Shown here: piece by piece, positions 1 to 7,405 of the stretch
Layout of the letters: each line of letters starts with the position of its first letter
Position numbering within the stretch: the first letter of the stretch is position 1
NCBI GenBank assembly: GCA_963839535.1
Contig: CAWIVF010000005.1
Location: 62,001-126,000, forward strand
DNA: 64,000 bases
Reading direction: 5' to 3'
Source of the DNA: RHKX01 sp963839535
Lineage (GTDB): Bacteria > Actinomycetota > Thermoleophilia > Solirubrobacterales > 70-9
Translations under genes and position numbers: made by a program
The notes under the pieces: model-generated
The model's database searches: none
Told to the model about the DNA's origin: nothing
The model's input: only the letters and a program-made list of their open reading frames with translations

Positions 1-873
1 GACGTCGACCGCCACCCAGGTAGAACCAGTAGCCCGAGTTCATGTTCGAGTCGCCGTCGCAGTCGTCGTTGAGCAGCTCCGCCTCGACGACCCAGCGGCC
101 GCGGTTGGGGAAGTTGACGGTGAGCGTCTTGTCGTCGTTGTCGCCGTTGTTCGGGACAGGAGGTCTGGGGGGTCGTGGTGGCCCCGTCGCTGAGCCGCCG
201 AGCGCGCCAGCGGATCCCCGTCGAAGTCGTCGTCGTCGGCGTTGATACCCGAGTCGGGGTCGTCGCCCCGATAGGTGAACGTGACGCTCTGGCCGGTCTC
301 GATCGAGGTCGCGCTCGAGGAGCGCTGGTAGATGTAGGGGAAGTCCTGGTCGCCGGTGCACTGGCCGGCCGCCGTGAACTTGATGTCGGAGGAGGTGGAC
401 GGCGTCAGCGTGCCGTCATCGAGGACGGCGCGGATCCGCAGCGGCTTGACCGTCCGCCGCGTGCGCGACCGAGGATGCCGGCAGCTCATCCCGGAGCCGG
501 ACGTCGGCATCTGGTACTGGAAGGTGACTCGCGAGTAGCCGTAGCCGCCGTTGACGTTGGGGCGCTGCGGCGTGACCGCGACGGTCGTCTCGCCGGCGGT
601 GTTGTCGGTGCCGTCGTAGTTGTCGTCGATCCTCAGGCCGGTGACGCGGCGGGCCGCCGCATGTCTGACCAGGACGCTGACGCGGCCGACGTTGGCGCTG
701 TTCCCCGTCTCGCCGCCGGTGGCGAACGTCTCCAGCCAGTTCGTCTGCCCGCCGGTGGAGGAGGTGTTGACGATCGTCTGCGCGCTGGCGTTCTCGGCCG
801 CGAACGCGACGACCATCATCAAGGTTGCGGTAAGGAACGACACCAACCGGCGGGACGGTCGGAAAGTTGCCAT
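1..873 (-). CDS. Secreted protein, truncated by the window edge, frame-broken
   Basis: The ATG at 873 is followed by a basic start and a hydrophobic stretch ending in an ASA-Q type signal peptidase site (about residue 31), so the product is exported. The mature part is rich in Asp, Gly, Thr and Asn with few charged helices, like a beta-sandwich surface protein. The frame breaks near 160-200. Beyond it another minus-strand frame continues with equally plausible protein (NDDKTLTV, GRWVVEAELLNDDCDGDS, GYWFYLGGG) up to the window edge, so one extra or missing base is likely and the real gene continues outside. I do not recognise the family. A longer in-frame start at 972 exists, but the signal peptide favours 873. 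Confidence 0.55.
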
Positions 874-993
874 CACGCCGAGGCCGGGTCGTTCGCATCC
901 ATGCGTCACTCCTCGAGTCCTCTCTCTCACTCCAGAAACTAAGTTCCCCCTGCCGCAGGCATGGTGCGGCATGCCGAGTGGCCCGTCAACTGA

Positions 994-1018
994 TTAGCCG
1001 GATAGATCATCCGTCTAA
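994..1018. promoter_or_regulatory. Inverted repeat, possible operator
   Basis: TTAGCCGGAT at 994-1003 and ATCCGTCTAA at 1009-1018 are inverted copies, matching at 9 of 10 positions with a 5-bp spacer. The repeat lies between the 3' end of the ArsR-type gene and the start of the secreted protein at 873. No T-run follows it, so an operator is as likely as a terminator. Binding by the neighbouring ArsR-type regulator is only a guess. Confidence 0.35.
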
Positions 1019-1054
1019 CCCAGCGAAATCATGCGTCCAGAGGGACGCGACGGG

Positions 1055-2176
1055 CTAAAGGTCCGGTGAGCCGTCCTCGTCGGCGACCCCATCGACGAAG
1101 TCGAGCAGCATCGCCGAGAGCGGCGCGATCCGCTCGCGGGAGAGGCTGTAGAGCCGGTAGTAGCCGTCGCGGCGGCCGTCGACGAGCCCGCTCGCGGCGA
1201 GGACCCGCAGGTGCTTGGACACGGCCGGGTCGCTGAGGCCGATCAGCGTGGCGAGCTCCTGGGTCGAGCGCGGCCGCTCCGCCACGAGCTTGAGGACCTC
1301 CAGCCGCGTCCGGTCACCGAGCGCGCGCAGGAGCGGCAGCAGGCTCTCCCCCGAGGGGTTCGGCGGCGCCTCGTAGGAGGCGAAGGCCGCCGGGTAGAGC
1401 ACGGCAACCGCCTCGGGCGTGTCGTTGACCAGGCCGAGATGGGGCCAGAGGAATCCGCTGGGGACGAACGTCACCTCGGCGCCGGGGGTGAGCGTGATGT
1501 TCTGCGCGTCCGCGCGGCGGATCTGGAACTCACGCTTGCCGGCGTCGACCGCGATCCGCGGGTGCATCGAGCCGAGAAGCGGCCAGAGCTCGCCCTTGGC
1601 GAGCGCCTTCGCCCCGTCCTGCCGAGCCTCCTCGAGCCGCGGCGAGAACTCCTCCCACCACTCGGCGAAGACGATGTTCCAATAGCGCTCGACCATCTCG
1701 AGGAACGTGTCCACGAGGACCTGGGGCCGGTCGAGCCCGAGCTTGACCAGGCGCACCGTCGGCGTCCCGTACTCGGCCGCGCGCTCGAGCAGCTGCTCCC
1801 GGATCAGCGGGTCGTCGAGGGCGCACCACGTCTCCGGCGGCGCGCCCGTCAGGTTGCGGAGGATCGAGCAGCTCTGCTCGTCGAGCGGCAGGGAGCGGAT
1901 CCGCTCCATGTCCTCGGCGAAGCCGAGCGTCGCCGAGCCGGGCGGCGGCACCAGCCCGGCCGGGATGTGGTCCATGTGCCGGAACCGGAAGTCGGCGAGG
2001 CCCTGCTTCATCTCCCGGGGCAGCCGCCGCCGCGTCTGCCGCGCCCAGTCGTGATGCAGCGGATGGTGCTTCGGCTTGATCAGCACCGACAACGAAAGGA
2101 TCGCCTCGAGCGCAGGCGAGCAGGCAAACCCGACCCTGACGTCCTCCCCCTCGGGAAGCTGAACCCGAATGCTCAA
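1055..2176 (-). CDS. ArsR-type winged-helix regulator with N-terminal DUF5937-like domain
   Basis: The product has 373 residues. The N-terminal ~250 residues look like the DUF5937 domain found in front of ArsR helix-turn-helix modules in actinobacteria. The C-terminal ~90 residues are a winged helix (LLPLLRALGDRTRLEVLKL, then STQELATLIGLSDPAVSKHL as recognition region, then a GYYRLYSL wing). It should act as a cytoplasmic DNA-binding repressor. No Cys-rich metal site is visible in the HTH, so the ligand is unknown. The start is TTG at 2176, directly preceded by an in-frame TAG. Confidence 0.75.
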   Translation of the reverse strand: MSIRVQLPEGEDVRVGFACSPALEAILSLSVLIKPKHHPLHHDWARQTRRRLPREMKQGLADFRFRHMDHIPAGLVPPPGSATLGFAEDMERIRSLPLDEQSCSILRNLTGAPPETWCALDDPLIREQLLERAAEYGTPTVRLVKLGLDRPQVLVDTFLEMVERYWNIVFAEWWEEFSPRLEEARQDGAKALAKGELWPLLGSMHPRIAVDAGKREFQIRRADAQNITLTPGAEVTFVPSGFLWPHLGLVNDTPEAVAVLYPAAFASYEAPPNPSGESLLPLLRALGDRTRLEVLKLVAERPRSTQELATLIGLSDPAVSKHLRVLAASGLVDGRRDGYYRLYSLSRERIAPLSAMLLDFVDGVADEDGSPDL

Positions 2177-2250
2177 CTAGACCGTCTCTCCCTCCCCCCG
2201 AAGTGCACGAGGAAGCCTAGGGAAGCGCCCCGACCAAACCTCGTAGTGCT

Positions 2251-2359
2251 CTGACGGCGCAGGTCGAGAGGCGTCAGATCAAGGAAGAGTGCGGCGATGC
2301 TGCCTCCGGCAGTGAGCCGCGCGATGACGCCGAGCATGGCGTCTCTCGGCAAGCGTCAG
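2251..2359 (+). repeat. Structured intergenic element, copy A
   Basis: This is one of two related elements (the other is at 6281-6382). It is bounded by CTGACG (2251-2256) and CGTCAG (2354-2359). The 60-nt core 2277-2336 matches 6303-6362 at 50 of 60 positions. Read on the plus strand, an outer stem GCGG/CCGC (2291-2294 with 2317-2320) encloses a 7-bp stem (2298-2304 with 2308-2314) capped by UCC. Conserved flanks are GATCAAGGAAGAGT and GCGATGACGCCGAGCA. The right boundary hexamer contains the stop codon of clpP. It could be a structured RNA, a terminator, or a REP/MITE-like DNA repeat. Confidence 0.6.
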
Positions 2360-2940
2360 CGGTTTTCGATTACTCGGTCGACGATGTTGTACTCGACCGC
2401 TTCCTCGGCGCTCATGAAGTAGTCGCGCTCGGTGTCGCGCTTGACCCGGTCGATCTCCTGGCCCGTGTGGTGGGCGATGATCTCGTCGAGGCGCCGGCGG
2501 ATGTCGATGATCTCGCGGGCGTGGATCTCGATGTCGGTCGCCTGGCCGGAGAAGCCGCCGGAGACCTGGTGGATCAGGATCTTCGAGTTCGGGGTGGCCA
2601 TCCGCTTGCCGGCGGCGCCGCCGCCGAGCAGCAGGGCCCCCATGCTCATCGCGATGCCGACGCAGATGGTCTGCACATCGGGCTTGATGTACTGCATCGT
2701 GTCGTAGATCGCGAGGCCCGCGTAGACGGATCCGCCCGGCGAGTTGATGTACATCGAGATGTCCTTGTCCGGATCCTCGGACTCGAGGTGGATCAACTGG
2801 GCGACGATCAGGTTGGCGATGTCCTCGGTCACCGGGGTGCCGAGGAAGATGATGCGCTCGTTGAGCAGGCGGGAGTAGATGTCGAACGCGCGCTCGCCGC
2901 GCGAGGTCTGCTCGACCACCATTGGAACCATCGGACTCAT
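2356..2940 (-). CDS. clpP: ATP-dependent Clp protease proteolytic subunit
   Basis: ClpP forms the barrel-shaped serine peptidase that degrades proteins fed by Clp ATPases in the cytoplasm. The 194-residue product has the full family length. The triad is visible as Ser99 in AMSMGALL, His124 in LIHQVSGG and Asp173 in ERDYFM; the INSPGGSV loop lies at about 66-72. It is on the same strand as tig, but the tig-clpP pair is split here by a small secreted gene on the other strand. The stop codon lies inside a boundary hexamer of repeat element A. The adaptor clpS is encoded far away at 61.7-62.0 kb. Confidence 0.95.
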   Translation of the reverse strand: MSPMVPMVVEQTSRGERAFDIYSRLLNERIIFLGTPVTEDIANLIVAQLIHLESEDPDKDISMYINSPGGSVYAGLAIYDTMQYIKPDVQTICVGIAMSMGALLLGGGAAGKRMATPNSKILIHQVSGGFSGQATDIEIHAREIIDIRRRLDEIIAHHTGQEIDRVKRDTERDYFMSAEEAVEYNIVDRVIENR

Positions 2941-3090
2941 CGGCGCGGCAGTCTACCTGGACGGTCCGGCGGGGAAATCGGGCGGGCTGGACATCCGGTC
3001 GAAAACCCGAGGGCAACCGCTACTTTGGGCCCTGCCCATCGTTGGGAGGGATGAGCACCAACCGCTTGCGAACCAAAGGGAGAAACTGAA

Positions 3091-3518
3091 TTGAGAAAGA
3101 TCGCAATCATCGTCACCTCGGCGGCAGCCCTCGTGGTTCCCGCCAGCGCGATGGCGAACGTCATCGAGCACGAGGGTCAGATCGTCCGCGACGACGCGAC
3201 CCTGGTGAAGCTGCGCGTCGAGACCAAGGGCGGCGACGCCGTCAAGGTCGCCGGCTTCAAGGCCAAGAACGTCCGCGTCAACTGCGACGACGGCCGAAGC
3301 CGGATCACCTTCACGGCGCTGACGCCGATCAAGGTCAAGCGGCGATGACACCTTCGCGGTGCGACTCAGCGACGGCGCCGGCGGATACCTGAAGATCAAG
3401 GGCCAGGTCAAGGACAGGTGGCCGGGCAACCGTGGGCAGCCTGCGGACGAGCGAGTTCAAGTCCGGCGGTCAGACCTGCCAGGCGCCGAAGCAGCGCTTC
3501 AAGACGCGCAAGGCCTAG
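3091..3518 (+). CDS. Small secreted protein, two frame breaks
   Basis: The start is TTG at 3091, behind a purine-rich AAGGGAGAAA. Residues 1-22 form a signal peptide (MRKIAIIVTSAAALVVPASAMA). The first frame stops at 3348, but another frame continues directly with DDTFAVRLSDGAGGYLKIKG. After a second shift near 3410 it continues with TVGSLRTSEFKSGG and ends at 3518. Undoing one extra base at each point gives about 140 residues with a possible disulfide pair (VNCDD and QTCQA). No family is recognised. The gene lies head-to-tail between tig and clpP on the opposite strand. Confidence 0.5.
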
Positions 3519-3575
3519 CGAAGTGCAGTGGGCGTCCCGGCTGCGGCCGGGGCGCCCCGCCTCGCCTGAGGTCCG

Positions 3576-4964
3576 CTACTCGTCGTCGCCGGGGGTCCAG
3601 AGATCCCCGGCCGGTGCCTGGCCCTCCCCCGCGGGAGTCCAGAGCTTCTCCCGGGCCTCGGCCCGGTCCATCTCGATCGGCTTCGCCGCATCGACGATCA
3701 GGTCCGCCGCCTTGCGCATCCGGATCTCCTCGATCAGGAGGGCGTCGCGGCCCTCGGCCCGGAGGCGCTTGAGCAGCTTCTCGGGCTTGCCCTTCTGACC
3801 CGCCGGGGGCGCGAGCGCCTCGAGCAGCTCCTCCTCGGTGACCTCGATCTCCTCGGCCTCGGCGACGGCCGCGAGGACCGCCTCGCGCCGCAGGCCGCCC
3901 TCGGCGTCGTCGGTGGCGTCGGCGATCGCCTCGTCCCGGTCCTTGCCCTGGATCTTCAGGTAGGTCTCGGGGTCCATCCCGCGGGAGGCGAGCGAACGCT
4001 CGACCCGCTCCCAGACCTCGGTGGCGCGGGCGGTCACGATCTCGGCGGGAATCTCGATCTCGGCGTTCGCGACGGCGGCCTCGAGGGCCGAGTCCCGGAA
4101 CTGGTGGTCGGCGCGGTGCTCGAAGGCATGGAGCAGGCGGTGCTCGATGTCGGCCCGCAGCTCCTCGAGCGTGTCGAAGTCGGAGTTGTCGGCGGCGAAG
4201 TCGTCGTCGAGCTCGGGCAGCTCCTTCGCCCGCACCTCCTTGACGTCGACCTTGAAGGTCGCGGGCTTCCCGGCCAGATGCTCGGCGTGGTAGTCGTCGG
4301 GGAAGGTGAGCTCGACCGTGCGCTCCTGCCCGGCCTCGGCTCCCTCCAGCGCCTCGTTGAAGCCCTCGATCAGGGCGTCGGAGCCGAGCTCGAGCAGGTA
4401 GTCGGAGGCCGTGCCGCCCTCGAACGCCTCCCCGTCGATCTCGCCGGCGTAGTCGATCAGCAGGAAGTCGCCCGTGGCCGCGGCGCGGTCGACGGGATTG
4501 AGCGACGCGAAGCTCTCGCGCATCCGCTCGATCTCCTTGTCGATCTCCTCCGGCGGCACCTCGGGCTCGGCCTTGCCGATCTCGAGGCCCTTGTACTCGC
4601 CGAGCTTCGCCTGCGGGCGGACGCCGACCTCGATCGTGAACTCCAGGGGCTCGCCCTCGGCCGGTGCGTCCGGCATGTCGAGCTTCGGGTCCCCGACCGG
4701 GGTCACCTTCGAGTCGAGCAGCGCCCGCTCGTACCACTCCGGCAGTCCCTCGCGGATCGCCTCCTCCATCACCGCGTCGCGGCCGAGCCGCTGCAGGACG
4801 AGCTGAGCGGGGACCTTGCCCTTGCGGAATCCCGGCATCTTCATCTCGCGGGCGTAGTGGGTCGCCGCGTGCGCCAGGGCCTTGTCGACCTCGGCGGCGG
4901 GGACCGTCGCGGCGATCTTGACCTTGGAGTCGGGGAGGTCGGTTACGTTCGTCTCGAGTTCCAT
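3576..4964 (-). CDS. tig: Trigger factor, ribosome-associated chaperone/PPIase
   Basis: Trigger factor binds the ribosome exit tunnel and folds nascent chains. From ATG 4964 the product is 462 residues, normal for the family. The order is a ribosome-binding domain with the signature region (MKMPGFRKGKVPAQLV, about 40-55), an FKBP-type PPIase domain (GDFLLIDYAGEIDGE to FKVDVKEV) and a long helical chaperone domain, ending in an acidic, Pro-rich tail. A longer in-frame start at 5030 would overlap the divergent gene. The ATG at 4964 has a TAAGGT hexamer ten bases upstream (4975-4980) and matches family N-termini, so I prefer it. Confidence 0.93.
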   Translation of the reverse strand: MELETNVTDLPDSKVKIAATVPAAEVDKALAHAATHYAREMKMPGFRKGKVPAQLVLQRLGRDAVMEEAIREGLPEWYERALLDSKVTPVGDPKLDMPDAPAEGEPLEFTIEVGVRPQAKLGEYKGLEIGKAEPEVPPEEIDKEIERMRESFASLNPVDRAAATGDFLLIDYAGEIDGEAFEGGTASDYLLELGSDALIEGFNEALEGAEAGQERTVELTFPDDYHAEHLAGKPATFKVDVKEVRAKELPELDDDFAADNSDFDTLEELRADIEHRLLHAFEHRADHQFRDSALEAAVANAEIEIPAEIVTARATEVWERVERSLASRGMDPETYLKIQGKDRDEAIADATDDAEGGLRREAVLAAVAEAEEIEVTEEELLEALAPPAGQKGKPEKLLKRLRAEGRDALLIEEIRMRKAADLIVDAAKPIEMDRAEAREKLWTPAGEGQAPAGDLWTPGDDE

Positions 4965-5001
4965 CGGGCGCGGAACCTTAGAGGTATTACCGTGTCCGCC
5001 C

Positions 5002-6138
5002 ATGGAGCCCGGAACCACTGCGATCGGCACCTGGAGCGGCGGGCGCTTCCTCGGCTACGGCGAGAAGGTCGACGAGGAGCGTCTGATCAGCGTGCTCCGC
5101 CCCGGCGGCGGAATCGACACCGTGATCACCGCCGACACCTACGGCCAGGGCGAGGCGGACCGGCTGCTCGGCCGGGCGATCGAGGGCGTCGACCGGGGCT
5201 CGTTCAGCCTCGTCGGGGCGGTCGGCCACGACTTCTACGAGGGTGAGCGGGACGGCCCGCGCGGGTTTCCCCGCTTCACCGACCCGCGGCTGCGCGGACC
5301 CGGCGAGTACGCCGGCTACCTGCGCACGGCGGCCGAGCGCAGCCTCGAGCGGCTCGGCGCCGACGACTTCGACCTGCTGATGCTCCACAACCCCGACCGC
5401 ACGGGCTACACCTCCGAGGAGGTCTGGCAGGGGATGGCGGCGCTGCGCGAGTCGGGCCTGGCCCGGCAGATCGGGGTCGCCCCGGGACCGGCCAACGGCT
5501 TCACCCTCGACCTGCTCGACTGCTTCGAGCGCTTCGGCGATCTGATCGATTGGGCGATGGTGATCCTCAACCCCTTCGAGCCGTGGCCGGGGGAGCTCGT
5601 CCTCGCCGCGGCCGCCGAGCGCGAGATCGACGTGATCACCAGGGTCGTCGACTACGGCGGGCTCTTCTGGGGCGACGTCGCGCCCGGCCACGAGTTCCCG
5701 CAGCACGACCATCGCCGCTTCCGGCCCGACGGCTGGGTCGAGAGCAGCTCCGAGCGCCTCGCCGCGCTCGCGCCGTTCGCCGAGCGGCACGGCCTGACGA
5801 CGATGCAGCTGGCCTGCCTGTGGAACCTCTCCCAGCCCGCCGTCGCCTGCGTCGTGCCGACGCTGATCCAGGAGTCCGGCCCCGGCGCCCGCCCGATCGA
5901 GGAGAAGCGGGCCGAGCTGGCGAGCCTCCCCTCCCTGCGCCTGGATCCCGCCGAGGTCGCCGAGATCCGGCGAATCGGCGACAACACCGGCTCGATGGCG
6001 CTGAAGGGGGCGAGCCCCGAGCACGAGGGCGAGGTCCGGCCCGACCGCTGGCCGCTCAGCCCGGAGCTGGTCGCCGCCGGGGAGCGCTGGGGAGTCGATC
6101 CCGAGCGCGACCTCGTCCAGATCCCGTCCCCGGCTTGA
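5002..6138 (+). CDS. Aldo/keto reductase family protein
   Basis: A TIM-barrel oxidoreductase-like protein of 378 residues, divergent from tig with 37 bp between starts. It shows the ADTYGQGEADRLLGRA and LLMLHNPD segments that correspond to the Asp-Tyr and His sites of aldo/keto reductases. The position usually held by the catalytic Lys reads LVGAVGHDF, so that Lys appears replaced. The substrate is unknown. TACCGT at 4988-4993 lies 8 nt before the ATG and may be a -10 element. A small ORF overlaps its stop. Confidence 0.75.
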   Translation: MEPGTTAIGTWSGGRFLGYGEKVDEERLISVLRPGGGIDTVITADTYGQGEADRLLGRAIEGVDRGSFSLVGAVGHDFYEGERDGPRGFPRFTDPRLRGPGEYAGYLRTAAERSLERLGADDFDLLMLHNPDRTGYTSEEVWQGMAALRESGLARQIGVAPGPANGFTLDLLDCFERFGDLIDWAMVILNPFEPWPGELVLAAAAEREIDVITRVVDYGGLFWGDVAPGHEFPQHDHRRFRPDGWVESSSERLAALAPFAERHGLTTMQLACLWNLSQPAVACVVPTLIQESGPGARPIEEKRAELASLPSLRLDPAEVAEIRRIGDNTGSMALKGASPEHEGEVRPDRWPLSPELVAAGERWGVDPERDLVQIPSPA

Positions 6139-6284
6139 GGGAGCGCATCGAGCACGGGCTGGCCGGAGCCGTCAGCGGCTCTCCGGGAAGGCTGCTCGCG
6201 TTCGTCCTCGACTTCTTCGCGGCCCTCTGGCGCGCACTACGCGGCGACCCCCGCCATCCGGAGGAACGGAAGCGTCAGCCCTGA
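6135..6284 (+). CDS. Possible small membrane-associated protein
   Basis: TTG at 6135 overlaps the reductase stop by four bases (TTGA) and opens 49 codons with a hydrophobic segment (LLAFVLDFFAALWRAL) and a basic, Pro-containing tail. Translational coupling makes it plausible. There is no family match I recognise and it could be chance. Its TGA lies inside the left CTGACG boundary of repeat element B. Confidence 0.35.
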   Translation: MRERIEHGLAGAVSGSPGRLLAFVLDFFAALWRALRGDPRHPEERKRQP

Positions 6285-6382
6285 CGAGGCTGCGGGGCCG
6301 CTGATCAAGGAAGAGTCGACCGACGCTGCCTCCGGCAGCGAGGTCGGCGATGACGCCGAGCAGGGGCTCCGCAGGCCGTCAG
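6281..6382 (+). repeat. Structured intergenic element, copy B
   Basis: Partner of the element at 2251-2359. Boundaries are CTGACG (6281-6286) and CGTCAG (6377-6382), and the core is 6303-6362. The outer stem is CGAC/GTCG (6317-6320 with 6343-6346), so both sides differ from copy A yet still pair. The inner stem is CGCTGCC/GGCAGCG around a TCC loop. It fills the gap between two convergent genes, and the stop codons of the small ORF (6282-6284) and of corA (6379-6381) lie inside the boundary hexamers. An additional CGTCAG at 6273-6278 makes a small hairpin with the left boundary. Confidence 0.6.
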
Positions 6383-7356
6383 AGCCAGTCGATGCGGCGG
6401 AAGAAGCGGTACATCGAGACGACCGCGACGGCCATCACCGCGAGGGCCAGCGGGTAGCCGGCGGCCCAGCCCAGTTCCGGCATGTGCTCGAAGTTCATCC
6501 CGTAGATGCTCGCGAGGAAGGTCGGCACCGCGATGATCGCGGCCCACGCCGAGATCGCCCGGACGACCTCGTTCTGGCGCAGGTTGATCAGCGCCAGGTT
6601 CGAGTCGAGCGCGGCGGTCAGCAGCTCGCGCTGGTCCTGGAGCTGCTCGTCCACGCGCTGCGCGTGATCGGCGACGTCGCGGAAGTAGCGGCGGATCTGC
6701 TCGTCGACCTCGATCACGACGCCCCGTTCGAGCGACTCGAGCGGGGCGATCAGCGGCTGCACGGCGCGGTGGAACTCGACCACCTCCCGGCGCAGGAAGT
6801 AGATGCGCTGGGTCACGTCGGCGTTCTGGTCGGCGAAGACCTCCTGCTCGACCTCGGAGATGTCGTTGTCGAGGCCCGCCGCCACCGGCTCGTAGTCGTC
6901 GACGACCTTGTCGAGGATCGCCCACGCCGCCGCCGCGGGCCCGACCTCGACCAGGTCGGGGCGCGCCTCGAGTCGCTTGCGCGCCGGCTTCAGGTCGCTG
7001 CCGGCTCCGTGGCGGACCGCGATCACGTAGCCGCTGCCGAGGAAGAGGTTGATCTCGCCGAACTCGACCTCCTCCTTGTCGTCGTCGTAGCGGGCCGTCT
7101 TCAGCACGGCGAAGAACGAGCCGTCGTAGTCCTCGAGCTTGGGGCGCTGGTGGGACGCGCCCGCGTCCTCGATCGCCAGCTCGTGCAGGTCGAACGCGTC
7201 GCGAACCTCCTCGAGCTCCGCCGGGTCCGGCTCGTGGAGCCCGAGCCAGACGAAGCCGCCGTCGTCGCGAGCCGCCCGCTCGGCGGCGGTCCTGACGTCG
7301 AGAGGCCCGACGTCCTGGCGGACCCCGTTGCAGTACTGGGCGCAGTCGACGATCAA
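6379..7356 (-). CDS. corA: CorA-type magnesium/cobalt transporter
   Basis: A pentameric inner-membrane divalent cation channel. The 325-residue product has the CorA layout: a soluble acidic N-terminal domain, a long stalk helix (residues ~170-260) and two C-terminal membrane helices. The first helix ends with the signature YGMNF followed by EHMPEL, and a short basic C-terminus (RFFRRIDWL) follows the second. The frame is intact. Immediately 3' lies repeat element B. The next upstream gene on this strand is the spermidine-synthase-like gene, ending at 7406. Confidence 0.92.
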   Translation of the reverse strand: MIVDCAQYCNGVRQDVGPLDVRTAAERAARDDGGFVWLGLHEPDPAELEEVRDAFDLHELAIEDAGASHQRPKLEDYDGSFFAVLKTARYDDDKEEVEFGEINLFLGSGYVIAVRHGAGSDLKPARKRLEARPDLVEVGPAAAAWAILDKVVDDYEPVAAGLDNDISEVEQEVFADQNADVTQRIYFLRREVVEFHRAVQPLIAPLESLERGVVIEVDEQIRRYFRDVADHAQRVDEQLQDQRELLTAALDSNLALINLRQNEVVRAISAWAAIIAVPTFLASIYGMNFEHMPELGWAAGYPLALAVMAVAVVSMYRFFRRIDWL

Positions 7357-7405
7357 GGCAGGGCTCCCCGCGTGTTCTTTGGCGCGGAGCCCCCGAGTCC
7401 TGCCC

